The notes below the pieces were generated by a model. It worked only from the letters and a program-made list of their open reading frames with translations. It was not told the origin of the DNA and made no database searches. DNA of 22,013 nucleotides from an uncultured Bulleidia sp. (GTDB taxonomy: Bacteria > Bacillota_I > Bacilli_A > Erysipelotrichales > Erysipelotrichaceae): contig CAKVBD010000036.1 of assembly GCA_934725105.1 (NCBI GenBank), positions 1 through 22,013 on the forward strand. The letters are read 5' to 3'. Below are positions 1-6,706 of the stretch, one piece after another; position 1 is the stretch's first letter, and every line of letters begins with the position of its first letter. The position numbers were made by a program, and so were the translations under genes.

Positions 1-4
1 AAAT

Positions 5-60
5 CAACTAGAAGTTGGTGAAATAGTAAATTCTATTTCGCACATACGAAAGTGGAATTT
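5..60. other. Two consecutive hairpins at the window edge
   Basis: Positions 5-17 can fold as CAACT/AGTTG with a 3-base loop. Positions 28-60 can fold as AAATTC/GAATTT enclosing TTTCG/CGAAA with a 6-base loop and a small internal loop. No T-run follows, so this is not an obvious terminator. It may be the 3' end of a structured element lying mostly outside the window. Apart from the tRNA-Leu promoter, positions 1-159 hold no recognisable gene. Confidence 0.3.
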
Positions 61-112
61 AACTTTTCAGTTCAGCTTTTAGAGAAAACATAAAATGAAT
101 GCAATGTTTCAA

Positions 113-141
113 TTGCATTTTGAATCAGATTCATGTATTAT
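113..141 (+). promoter_or_regulatory. Probable tRNA-Leu promoter
   Basis: TTGCAT at 113-118 and TATTAT at 136-141 are 17 bases apart, about 19 bases before the mature tRNA 5' end. The TTGCA -35 hexamer is also used by the tRNA-His and tRNA-Glu promoters in this window. Confidence 0.55.
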
Positions 142-159
142 AAATAAGCAGTTTCAAAT

Positions 160-243
160 GCCCGAGTGATGGAATTGGTAGACGTAGGGGACTCAAAATC
201 CCCCGGTGGCGACACCGTGCCGGTTCGAGTCCGGCCTCGGGCA
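160..243 (+). tRNA. tRNA-Leu (anticodon CAA)
   Basis: The acceptor stem GCCCGAG pairs with CTCGGGC, followed by discriminator A. The anticodon loop CTCAAAA gives anticodon CAA, reading UUG. The long variable arm typical of class II tRNAs is present, and the T-arm contains GGTTCGAGTCC. The 3' CCA is not encoded. A T-rich run begins at 245. Confidence 0.97.
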
Positions 244-291
244 CTTTTTTTATTTTGTTTTGAAGCATAAATAAGCCATTTTAGAAAAACC

Positions 292-311
292 TGGGAACAA
301 ATTTGGGAACA
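292..311 (+). repeat. Paired TGGGAACA repeats downstream of tRNA-Leu
   Basis: TGGGAACA occurs at 292-299 and 304-311, one helical turn apart. Short paired repeats of this kind beside a tRNA 3' end can be arm-type binding sites left by a tyrosine integrase. They resemble, on the opposite strand, the GTTCC repeats beside the integrase remnant near 15500-15812. No integrase is visible here, so the interpretation is tentative. Confidence 0.35.
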
Positions 312-319
312 TTTTCCTA

Positions 320-359
320 AAAAAATAGATCGTTGATTACTTTCATCGATCTATTTTTT
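320..359. terminator. Bidirectional rho-independent terminator
   Basis: AAAAAATAGATCG (320-332) pairs with CGATCTATTTTTT (347-359) around a 14-base loop. T-runs form on either strand. It lies just past the stop of the EF-G-like gene, so its main role is probably to end that reverse-strand transcript. Confidence 0.85.
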
Positions 360-375
360 CATTTATTTTTGCTGG

Positions 376-2445
376 TTATTTATTTTTTGATTTTTCAATT
401 ACCTTATCAGCAACTTCCTTTGGTGCTGGCTGATAACGATCGAACTTAGAAACGTAACTGCCACGTCCCTGTGTCATTGCACGTAGTTCTGTAGCATATG
501 TTAACATTTCAGCTAATGGAACTTCTGCCTGAATTACCTGATCACCATGATCATTTGTTGTCATATCAATAATGATTCCACGGCGCTTTGTAATATCTCC
601 CATCAAAGTACCTGTGTAATCTTCTGGTGCAACGATCGTAACTTTACCAATTGGTTCCAATAATGTTGGTTTCGCATTTGGCATAGCAGCATTATATGCA
701 AGTCTAGCAGCTTCCTTGAATGCATTTTCCTTAGAGTCTACTGGATGATAAGAACCATCATACAATGTAGCCTTAACACCAACGACCTTATATCCTGCCA
801 ATACACCATGATTCATGCAGTCACGAAGTCCTGCTTCTGTTGGAGGGAAGAACTGCTTAGGAACAGCGCCACCAAATACTTCTTCCGCAAATACCATTTC
901 TCCATCAGGATCATCACTTGGTTCAAATCTTACCCAGACATCACCATACTGACCTGCGCCGCCATTCTGTTTCTTATACTTACCTTGTGCTTCTGCTTTA
1001 CCACGAATCGTTTCACGATATTGTACAGTAGGCTCTGCAGTAGTAACTTCAACCTTGTATTTAGACTTCAATTTAGAAAGGATCAAATCAATATGCTGTT
1101 CACCAATACCATAAAGAACCTGTTCATGTGTTTCTTCATTATTGACAAAGCGGAGTGTCTTATCTTCCTGCATCATATTTTTGATTGCTGCTGACATCTT
1201 GTCTTCATCTGCCTTTGTCTTTGGCTTGATTGCGTATCCTAACATTGGAACTGGATATTCCATATCTGGATAATGAACAACTCTGCTTCTTGTGCAAAGA
1301 GTATCGTTTGTTTCAGTTACAGATAACTTGACAACTGCCCCAATATCACCAGTAAACAGCTTACCAACACCAATCTGATATTTGCCATTGATAACGTAGA
1401 TCTGGTTGATTTTTTCAAGTGTATCTTTCTTTGAGTTAAATACCTGTGAATCACTGTTCAATACACCAGACATTACTTTCAAGTAGGAAATTTTTCCTAC
1501 GAATGGGTCAACAATTGTCTTGAATACAAATGCAGATAATGCTTCATCTTCATTTGTTTCCATATCAATTGTCTGATCTTTATCATTCAATGCCTGAACA
1601 CGTCCCTTTTCAGCATAGGAAGGCATAAATTCAGTAATCAGATCCATCAATCTTTCAATACCTGTTAGATTCAATGCAGAACCACAATATACTGGATGAA
1701 TATCACCAGAGCGAACACCAATTCTTAATCCCTTGGCAATTTCATGTTCATCAAATTCTTCACCAGAGAAGAATTTATCCATCAATTCATCATCACTCAT
1801 TGCAATTGCTTCCGCAATTTCATCATAGTATTCTTTTACCTTAGGCTGAATTTCAGCTGGCACTTCTTTCGCTTCTGCAGGATCATCATAGTACCAAGCC
1901 TTGTTTCTCAAGATATTTACAGAACCAATGACTTTTCTATCTTTGATAATTGGAAGTTCAAACAAGAATACAGATTTACCAAACTTTTCTCTCAGGTCTT
2001 CAATAACTTTAGAGAAGTCTGCATTTTCATCATCTAATTTATTTACAAATAAGATTGTAGGAAGTTTTCTTTGTACAACAGCTTTCTTCCATGCACGTTC
2101 TGTTCCAGACTGTAAACTATCCTTCGCACTGACAACGATCAATGCATTATCACCCATTGTTAAACCAGTATCTTCTTCACCTTCATAGTCGAGATAACCT
2201 GGTGTATCAATGAAGTTGATCTTCTTATTCTTCCATTCAACAGGTGCTAGATGTGCATAGACAGAAACACCTCTTTTACCTTCTTCAGCATCAAAGTTCA
2301 AAGCAGTTGTACCATCATTATTTTTTCCAACTTTATCAATTGCTTTTGTCTTAAAAAGACAAGCTTCAATCAATGAACTCTTACCTGCACCAGAATGTCC
2401 TAAAACAGTAACATTTCTTACTTCATTCGCTAAATAGTCTTTCAT
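376..2445 (-). CDS. EF-G-like translational GTPase (EF-G2 type)
   Basis: This 689-residue protein has the full elongation factor G layout: GTPase domain, beta-barrel domain II and the C-terminal domains III-V. The P-loop is GHSGAGKS (16-23), switch II is DTPGY (80-84), the base-recognition motif is NKLD (135-138), and GSAL follows near 255. Two key positions differ from housekeeping EF-G: the catalytic His of DTPGH is Tyr84, and the switch I Thr is Ser61. Both occur in the EF-G2/FusA2-like paralogue group, some members of which have been reported to lack ribosome-stimulated GTPase activity. It is therefore probably not the essential fusA, which also normally sits with rpsL/rpsG. An AGAGGGT ribosome site precedes the ATG. 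It lies 12 bases after the ankyrin gene and is probably cotranscribed. The exact role is unknown. Confidence 0.9.
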   Translation of the reverse strand: MKDYLANEVRNVTVLGHSGAGKSSLIEACLFKTKAIDKVGKNNDGTTALNFDAEEGKRGVSVYAHLAPVEWKNKKINFIDTPGYLDYEGEEDTGLTMGDNALIVVSAKDSLQSGTERAWKKAVVQRKLPTILFVNKLDDENADFSKVIEDLREKFGKSVFLFELPIIKDRKVIGSVNILRNKAWYYDDPAEAKEVPAEIQPKVKEYYDEIAEAIAMSDDELMDKFFSGEEFDEHEIAKGLRIGVRSGDIHPVYCGSALNLTGIERLMDLITEFMPSYAEKGRVQALNDKDQTIDMETNEDEALSAFVFKTIVDPFVGKISYLKVMSGVLNSDSQVFNSKKDTLEKINQIYVINGKYQIGVGKLFTGDIGAVVKLSVTETNDTLCTRSRVVHYPDMEYPVPMLGYAIKPKTKADEDKMSAAIKNMMQEDKTLRFVNNEETHEQVLYGIGEQHIDLILSKLKSKYKVEVTTAEPTVQYRETIRGKAEAQGKYKKQNGGAGQYGDVWVRFEPSDDPDGEMVFAEEVFGGAVPKQFFPPTEAGLRDCMNHGVLAGYKVVGVKATLYDGSYHPVDSKENAFKEAARLAYNAAMPNAKPTLLEPIGKVTIVAPEDYTGTLMGDITKRRGIIIDMTTNDHGDQVIQAEVPLAEMLTYATELRAMTQGRGSYVSKFDRYQPAPKEVADKVIEKSKNK

Positions 2446-2457
2446 GATCTTACCCTC

Positions 2458-3126
2458 TTACTTTAACAGATCCTTCAGATCATCTAGACATTCTTTACGA
2501 ACATAATGAATTGCTAAATTGCCTTCGTAATCTTTCTTATCTTTATCTGCACCACGATCAAGTAATAAATGAACGAGCATTGGAATACCAATGTATGCAG
2601 CTCTCATCAATGCTGTACAACCCTTATTATCCGCAGCATTCACATCTGCACCATTCTTCAATAATACTTCGATCACGTCATCCTTATACGCATTTACAGC
2701 TTCCATTAATGCTGTACGACCTTGTTCATCTGTAGCGTTAACATCTGCACCTTTAGAAATCAAATATTCAACTGTTTCTGTTTCACCTAGAAGCGCAGCT
2801 CTCATCAATGCTGTACGTCCTTTATTATCATGTGAGTTGACGTCTCCACCAGCATGAACGATCATTCTACAAATTTCTGTGTGACCTTTTTTGGCAGCAC
2901 CCATTAAAGCAGTCTTATTATTCTTGTCACGTGCTCTTGTATCAGCACCATTGTCTAATAAGAAACGAACGATATCTTCATATCCTCTTTTTGCACTTCT
3001 CATTAACGCAGTACGTCCGTCACCATTTCTAACATTGACATCTGCTCCCTTAGATACTTGTGCGCAAACCTTGCCGAAGTCACCAGCGGCAGCTGCGTCA
3101 AAAAATTCCTGATTTACCTGATCCAT
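2458..3126 (-). CDS. Ankyrin-repeat protein
   Basis: This 222-residue protein consists almost entirely of about seven ankyrin repeats of 32-34 residues. Recurrent motifs are GRTALMRAA, LLxNGADVNAxD and DNKGRTALM. There is no signal peptide, membrane segment or catalytic domain, so it should be a cytoplasmic protein-binding scaffold. An AGGAGG site lies 8 bases before the ATG. It is the first gene of a two-gene unit with the EF-G-like protein, suggesting a functional or at least regulatory link. No promoter of its own is obvious between its start and the upstream terminator-like hairpin at 3160-3199, so expression may depend on read-through from the promoter at 3338-3365. Confidence 0.88.
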   Translation of the reverse strand: MDQVNQEFFDAAAAGDFGKVCAQVSKGADVNVRNGDGRTALMRSAKRGYEDIVRFLLDNGADTRARDKNNKTALMGAAKKGHTEICRMIVHAGGDVNSHDNKGRTALMRAALLGETETVEYLISKGADVNATDEQGRTALMEAVNAYKDDVIEVLLKNGADVNAADNKGCTALMRAAYIGIPMLVHLLLDRGADKDKKDYEGNLAIHYVRKECLDDLKDLLK

Positions 3127-3159
3127 AATGATTTCCTCCTGTTAGATAATTCATTCAAT

Positions 3160-3199
3160 TTTTTTAAATAAAAAGATGGACACATGAAAGCTCCATCTT
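3160..3199 (-). terminator. Terminator or attenuator after the 31-codon ORF
   Basis: On the reverse strand AAGATGGA pairs perfectly with TCCATCTT (3192-3199 with 3173-3180) around an 11-base loop, followed by a TTTTTATTTA tract. The stem overlaps the stop codon of the small ORF. Because the ankyrin gene starts only about 35 bases further on without a clear promoter, the hairpin may act as a leaky terminator or attenuator for ankyrin/EF-G-like expression. Confidence 0.7.
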
Positions 3200-3293
3200 A
3201 AAACCAATATTCGTGATGATTGAATTCCCCGCCGAAAACAACCCTTTCTGTGTTTCTATTTTGTACAATGAAAACAACTTTTACGTTCTTCAT
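3198..3293 (-). CDS. Small protein of 31 residues
   Basis: The ORF runs from an ATG with a TTGGAG ribosome site 8 bases upstream to a TAA inside a terminator stem. The product starts MKNVKVVFIVQNRN, continues with TERVVFGG and ends FNHHEYWF. It is rich in Val and aromatic residues and has no membrane segment or signal peptide. Support comes from four elements in the right order: cre-like operator, -35/-10, Shine-Dalgarno and terminator. The family is not recognised. It could be a real microprotein or a leader peptide controlling the downstream ankyrin/EF-G-like genes. Confidence 0.55.
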   Translation of the reverse strand: MKNVKVVFIVQNRNTERVVFGGEFNHHEYWF

Positions 3294-3337
3294 GATAAAT
3301 ACTCCAATCTAGAAATTCAAAATCATCTGTTAATTAC

Positions 3338-3365
3338 ATTTTACAAAAACTATAAAATACTTCAA
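3338..3365 (-). promoter_or_regulatory. Promoter of the 31-codon ORF
   Basis: On the reverse strand TTGAAG (3360-3365) and TAAAAT (3338-3343) are separated by 16 bases. Transcription would start near 3331, giving a leader of about 38 bases. Confidence 0.5.
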
Positions 3366-3366
3366 G

Positions 3367-3380
3367 TGTAAGCGTTTACT
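3367..3380. promoter_or_regulatory. cre-like operator (CcpA-type)
   Basis: TGTAAGCGTTTACT matches the catabolite-responsive element pattern TGNAANCGNWNNCA at every fixed base except the last. It abuts the upstream side of the -35 box, centred about 42 bases before the predicted start. CcpA can activate as well as repress from such positions. Binding by another LacI-family regulator is possible. Confidence 0.6.
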
Positions 3381-3404
3381 TTTTTAACTATTTTTATGAA
3401 TTTA

Positions 3405-3444
3405 TGAAAAAAGAAATAGATTCATTTTCAATCCTCTATTTCTT
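3405..3444 (-). terminator. Terminator of the mscS-like gene
   Basis: On the reverse strand AAGAAATAGA (3435-3444) pairs with TCTATTTCTT (3411-3420), followed by further Ts. The 5' arm overlaps the stop codon of the MscS-like gene. It closes the ybaK/ygjP/mscS run. Confidence 0.75.
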
Positions 3445-4296
3445 TTCGATAATTTCAATTTTCTGGTATGGAATTTCAATATGATTTTCGCTAAATGATT
3501 TTAACAGTTTTTTTCTGACATCACTTGCTGCCTGGAATGAGGAAGAAAAATCTTTTGTATACAATGGGAATAATAAACGAATGCCACTGTCATCAAATGC
3601 CTCTAATCGAATCGCAAATGGAAGTACACCATGCTTCTTTTCTTCTTCACTTCGAACATCAATGACATTCTCTGTATGCAATACAGCTTCATAGATCAAC
3701 TGTTCTGCGCAATCAATATCACTGTCATAGCCAATGTCAAAACTGATGATTTTCTTATATCCCTTTTCATCGCTGATACGATTCTCAACGATTGCACTGT
3801 TCATAATACTGTTAGGAACGATGACTCTTGTATTTTCCACCGTATTGATCACTGTATGACGAAATGTAATTCCAATCACACTTCCAGAAATATCTTTATC
3901 TTTCAGATAAATGACATCTCCAACATTAAACGGATGATACATCGCAAGAAAGAAACCCGCAATAAAATTACCAAATGATTCCTGTGCAGCTAAACCTACA
4001 ACAACAGACATCACTGAAGTTGCCCCTAAAACTGCACTCGACAGTCCAGATAACGGTTTAATTCCACCTAAAACAGAAAAGATAGCAATACTGTATATGA
4101 TTGCACGCACAACTCTTCCTGTAAATCGTAATGTCATTTCTTTCTGATCATCTTTTTTTGCCGCATTTGCAAATAGTTTCCATAAAACTTTTGCGATGCC
4201 AAATGCAATCAGAAGAATCAATATACTGCGAATAATAAAGTAGAGAATGCCTCCATTAAAAAAGTTTTCTCCAATATTCCAAATCGTTTTATCCAT
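3436..4296 (-). CDS. MscS-family mechanosensitive ion channel
   Basis: This 286-residue membrane protein has three predicted N-terminal transmembrane helices (about 15-37, 62-85 and 90-120). The pore helix and beta domain of small-conductance mechanosensitive channels follow, with FGNFIAGFFLAMYHPFNVGD, GITFRHTVI and VIVPNSIM as family signatures. The soluble C-terminal domain extends to the end, as in full-length MscS proteins. The expected role is release of small solutes on hypo-osmotic shock. An AGGAG site lies 8 bases before the ATG. It follows the metalloprotease gene by 11 bases, so the two are probably cotranscribed. Confidence 0.92.
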   Translation of the reverse strand: MDKTIWNIGENFFNGGILYFIIRSILILLIAFGIAKVLWKLFANAAKKDDQKEMTLRFTGRVVRAIIYSIAIFSVLGGIKPLSGLSSAVLGATSVMSVVVGLAAQESFGNFIAGFFLAMYHPFNVGDVIYLKDKDISGSVIGITFRHTVINTVENTRVIVPNSIMNSAIVENRISDEKGYKKIISFDIGYDSDIDCAEQLIYEAVLHTENVIDVRSEEEKKHGVLPFAIRLEAFDDSGIRLLFPLYTKDFSSSFQAASDVRKKLLKSFSENHIEIPYQKIEIIEKK

Positions 4297-4307
4297 GTTT
4301 CTTTCTC

Positions 4308-4994
4308 CTAATGATTTAAGTAATCACTGTATTTCTTATAGTCTGGCATATATGTTTTTACAACTGCATAGAAGTCCTTTGAATGATTTGCCACAAGAAT
4401 ATGTGCATATTCATGTAGCAGTACATATGAGAAGCATGCATGTGGGAAATGAATCAATCTGGAAGAAATTGAAATATTTGATTTTGCCGGTGTACAGGAA
4501 CCCCATCTGCTTGTCATATATTTAATATGAATTCGAGGCAGTGGCTTTCCATTGTTTTTGCAGATATGTTCATCTAGAAACCCTCTTTCCTGCTGAATCA
4601 GATACAACAGGTATTTATTCGCTTCATGATAAAACGTCTGTTCAATTGTTTCTGCACTTCTATCTTTCACATGAAATACGATCACACCATCGTCAAAAGA
4701 CATTGTATTTCTTTTTGCTTCTACAAACTTCACTGGATATTCTTTTCCCATCCATGTTGCTGAAACACCATCAATGCCTGTTTTCACTTTCTCTTGCTTT
4801 TGCATTTGACGATTTCTCGCCTGAATGATCCATGTTTCTTTTTCTTTCAAAAAGGCATAGATTCTTTCTTCGCTGACATGAGGTGGACAGCTGATCATTA
4901 CATTTCCATCATTATCCAGACGCAAGACTATATTCTTCATGCGTTTTCTTTTGATTGTAACCGTCAATTCTTTTCCCTGTATCGTTATCTCCAT
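4308..4994 (-). CDS. YgjP-type metal-dependent hydrolase (DUF45)
   Basis: The 228-residue product matches the YgjP/DUF45 group of soluble zinc metallopeptidase-like proteins. HEYAH (194-198) provides two ligands and the catalytic Glu, NHSKDFY (203-209) provides the third ligand (His204), and SRWGSC (162-167) is the family motif ahead of the active site. No signal peptide is present, so it is cytoplasmic; the substrate is unknown. The ATG has no Shine-Dalgarno sequence, but an extended -10 (TGATATAAT) ends 6 bases before it, pointing to a leaderless mRNA. Coupling to the upstream ybaK-like gene, which ends 12 bases away, is the alternative. Confidence 0.9.
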   Translation of the reverse strand: MEITIQGKELTVTIKRKRMKNIVLRLDNDGNVMISCPPHVSEERIYAFLKEKETWIIQARNRQMQKQEKVKTGIDGVSATWMGKEYPVKFVEAKRNTMSFDDGVIVFHVKDRSAETIEQTFYHEANKYLLYLIQQERGFLDEHICKNNGKPLPRIHIKYMTSRWGSCTPAKSNISISSRLIHFPHACFSYVLLHEYAHILVANHSKDFYAVVKTYMPDYKKYSDYLNH

Positions 4995-5000
4995 GCAGAA

Positions 5001-5009
5001 ATTATATCA
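5001..5009 (-). promoter_or_regulatory. Extended -10 promoter for a leaderless ygjP-like mRNA
   Basis: On the reverse strand TGATATAAT is a perfect extended -10. Its TGA is also the stop codon of the upstream ybaK-like gene. The hexamer ends 6 bases before the ATG, so transcription would start at or next to the start codon. No good -35 is visible, as expected for extended -10 promoters. Confidence 0.5.
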
Positions 5010-5471
5010 TTCTTTACAAACATCGATCCAGGATACGTAATCTGATGCATCTTCTAATTCTTCTAATGACATCTTTACTGCACTTTGACTATTACCACAT
5101 GCTGGATACACTGTCTTGAATTTCTTTAAGCTTTCATCTAAATACACTTCAATGCCTTCATTGATTCCAAATGGACATACACCACCAGGTGCGTGACCAA
5201 CAAGTGATTCAACTTCATCAAACGGAATCATTTTTGCTTTGATATGAAATGTCTGCTTATATTTATGATTGTCAATTTTTGCATTTCCTTCACATACAAT
5301 CAATATTACTTTTTCATGAACAAGCAAAGAAATCGTTTTTGCAATTTCACATGGCTGTACACCTAAAGCATTTGCTGCTTCTTCAACCGTTCCACTGCAT
5401 TGATCTGGAATAATAATATGAGACGCATATCCTTTTACTTCAAGATATGCTTTTGCTTTTTCAAATGACAT
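5007..5471 (-). CDS. YbaK/EbsC-type aminoacyl-tRNA deacylase
   Basis: This 154-residue protein has the size and signatures of YbaK-family editing enzymes, which hydrolyse misacylated tRNA such as Cys-tRNA(Pro). The conserved Lys lies in EIAKTI (42-47), and the glycine-rich signature is VGHAPGGVCPFG (91-102). Family members differ in the amino acid they remove, and the specificity cannot be read from the sequence. A strong GGAGG site lies 6 bases before the ATG. The gene diverges from tRNA-His; the A/T-rich region between them holds the tRNA promoter. Confidence 0.9.
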   Translation of the reverse strand: MSFEKAKAYLEVKGYASHIIIPDQCSGTVEEAANALGVQPCEIAKTISLLVHEKVILIVCEGNAKIDNHKYKQTFHIKAKMIPFDEVESLVGHAPGGVCPFGINEGIEVYLDESLKKFKTVYPACGNSQSAVKMSLEELEDASDYVSWIDVCKE

Positions 5472-5510
5472 ACAAAACCTCCATAAAAATAATAGTAATA
5501 GTATAGATCA

Positions 5511-5560
5511 AAAAAAGTTTAAAAAAACTATTGCATTCTTTATAGTATCTATGGCATAAT
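5511..5560 (+). promoter_or_regulatory. tRNA-His promoter with A-tract upstream element
   Basis: A-tracts (5511-5527) precede TTGCAT (5531-5536), an 18-base spacer ending ATGG, and CATAAT (5555-5560). The TGG before the hexamer makes it an extended -10. The same arrangement precedes both tRNA-Glu genes. Confidence 0.7.
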
Positions 5561-5573
5561 AGTTAAGCACTGT

Positions 5574-5648
5574 GGCGGCTATGGTGAAGTTGGTTAACAC
5601 ACTGGATTGTGGCTCCAGCACTCGTGGGTTCGAGTCCCACTAGTCGCC
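5574..5648 (+). tRNA. tRNA-His (anticodon GTG)
   Basis: The acceptor stem GCGGCTA pairs with TAGTCGC. G at 5574 is the extra G(-1) opposite the discriminator C at 5648, the identity element of tRNA-His. The anticodon loop TTGTGGC gives GTG. CCA is not encoded. Confidence 0.97.
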
Positions 5649-5658
5649 CTGAAGTAAA

Positions 5659-5686
5659 AGAAGCTTGTTCAAAAGCTTCTTTTTTT
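5659..5686 (+). terminator. Terminator of tRNA-His
   Basis: AGAAGCTT and AAGCTTCT (5659-5666, 5673-5680) form an 8-bp stem with a 6-base loop, followed by six Ts. The convergent SAF-domain gene ends in the same T-run, so the element may serve both directions. Confidence 0.85.
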
Positions 5687-6380
5687 ATTTTTTCACAACT
5701 GCTTCTAAATCTGTATCATATGTATCAGAAGTAATCACAATTTCAAACACCCCATCTTTCAAAGAATTCAAATACAGTACATCATCCTGATCCACTGCCA
5801 ATACAACTGTATGTGCTACTCCAGTACTATCTTCACTTGTGATATCTTTTCCTGCAATATCTTCAATTGCCAGTATACGAGCATGTTCTATCAAAAGATT
5901 TGTCACTTCTTCTTTTGTATACAGCACATTTACTCTCATATCCCTGACACAGTTCATTAGCATCGCAGTATCTACTTCGCATTGAAAGATTGCCTGATGC
6001 TCTTTTAACAAGCTAGATGCAATATCAGGAATATCTTCTGCATCGATCAGCATAGATTGATAAAACAAAGATCCAGCAGGAATCTTTCCCTGAATATCTG
6101 TATATTTCCCAATGATATCTTTCTTTCTCGTAACGACATTATGATCGATAAATACACTCGGATAACGCACAAGAAATACATCTTTTTCTTCAATACAGCT
6201 TCTAGGCAATATATCATTTTTCGCAATATAGACTTCCTGTAAAGATAATGAAGTATCGATTTTTGACTGTATCATTACAAAAACGATTCCAACAATCATG
6301 CAGATACAGCTCATACACAATATACATTTCAAAATAATTTTTCTCTTCATATAATACATATTCACAAATTTTGATAACAT
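5685..6380 (-). CDS. SAF-domain (CpaB-like) membrane-anchored protein
   Basis: The product (up to 231 residues) has one N-terminal transmembrane helix (about 14-36) and then an extracytoplasmic SAF-type domain. The stretch from ILPRSCIEEKDVFLVRYP to GKIPAGSLFYQSML has the spacing of CpaB/RcpC Flp-pilus assembly proteins. No other pilus genes are nearby, so a pilus role is uncertain. The start is unclear: Met1, Met8 and Met11 all lack a proper Shine-Dalgarno site, and Met11 (MKRKIILKC) gives the most typical signal anchor. It lies downstream of the rnf operon on the same strand but behind a strong terminator. Confidence 0.6.
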   Translation of the reverse strand: MLSKFVNMYYMKRKIILKCILCMSCICMIVGIVFVMIQSKIDTSLSLQEVYIAKNDILPRSCIEEKDVFLVRYPSVFIDHNVVTRKKDIIGKYTDIQGKIPAGSLFYQSMLIDAEDIPDIASSLLKEHQAIFQCEVDTAMLMNCVRDMRVNVLYTKEEVTNLLIEHARILAIEDIAGKDITSEDSTGVAHTVVLAVDQDDVLYLNSLKDGVFEIVITSDTYDTDLEAVVKK

Positions 6381-6382
6381 TC

Positions 6383-6413
6383 CAAAAAAAAGAGGGAAAA
6401 TTTCCCTCTTTTG
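6383..6413 (-). terminator. Terminator of the rnf operon
   Basis: On the reverse strand AAAGAGGG and CCCTCTTT form an AT-bounded stem around a short A/T loop, followed by eight Ts. It begins a few bases after the rnfB stop and marks the end of the operon. No extra rnfB sequence continues past it. Confidence 0.88.
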
Positions 6414-6418
6414 AATGC

Positions 6419-6706
6419 TTACGCATTTTGAACATGTTCAGCAAGATACTTTTTGATCTGTTCACGCGCTTCTGGTTTGCATGGTTTGCAGCCTTCTGGT
6501 GTAGCTTCGCCATTGACAAGTTTGTCAGCCATAGCTGCACATCCAGGGTTTCCACAACCACCACAGTTATATCCAGGAAGCATTGCCAATACATCATCTA
6601 CTCTAGTATCTGGTTCAACATAGAACTTCTTTGATGCAAAGCCTAATACTGCACCAAGTACAGCACCAAGTACAAGCATCAAAACTAATGCTTTAACAAT
6701 TGCCAT
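6419..6706 (-). CDS. rnfB: Minimal RnfB (Fe-S subunit, C-terminal ferredoxin domains absent)
   Basis: The 95-residue product has one N-terminal transmembrane helix (about 3-23). The RnfB 4Fe-4S motif LPGYNCGGCGNPGCAAMADK follows, with the later Cys in PEGCKPC. Family members are usually about 190-330 residues and carry two further 4Fe-4S ferredoxin-type clusters that receive electrons from ferredoxin; those are missing here. The ATG at 6706 has an AGAGG site 6 bases upstream and overlaps the previous gene by 14 bases. The stop is followed within a few bases by the operon terminator, so this is a clean short protein and not an obvious frameshift. It could still act as an electron entry point using one cluster. 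Confidence 0.85.
   Translation of the reverse strand: MAIVKALVLMLVLGAVLGAVLGFASKKFYVEPDTRVDDVLAMLPGYNCGGCGNPGCAAMADKLVNGEATPEGCKPCKPEAREQIKKYLAEHVQNA

Noticed and set aside
6385..6420. Possible frameshift that would explain the short RnfB
   Set aside because: The operon terminator begins within a few bases of the rnfB stop, and no CxxCxxCxxxCP motif appears in any frame downstream. The gene looks intact but short.
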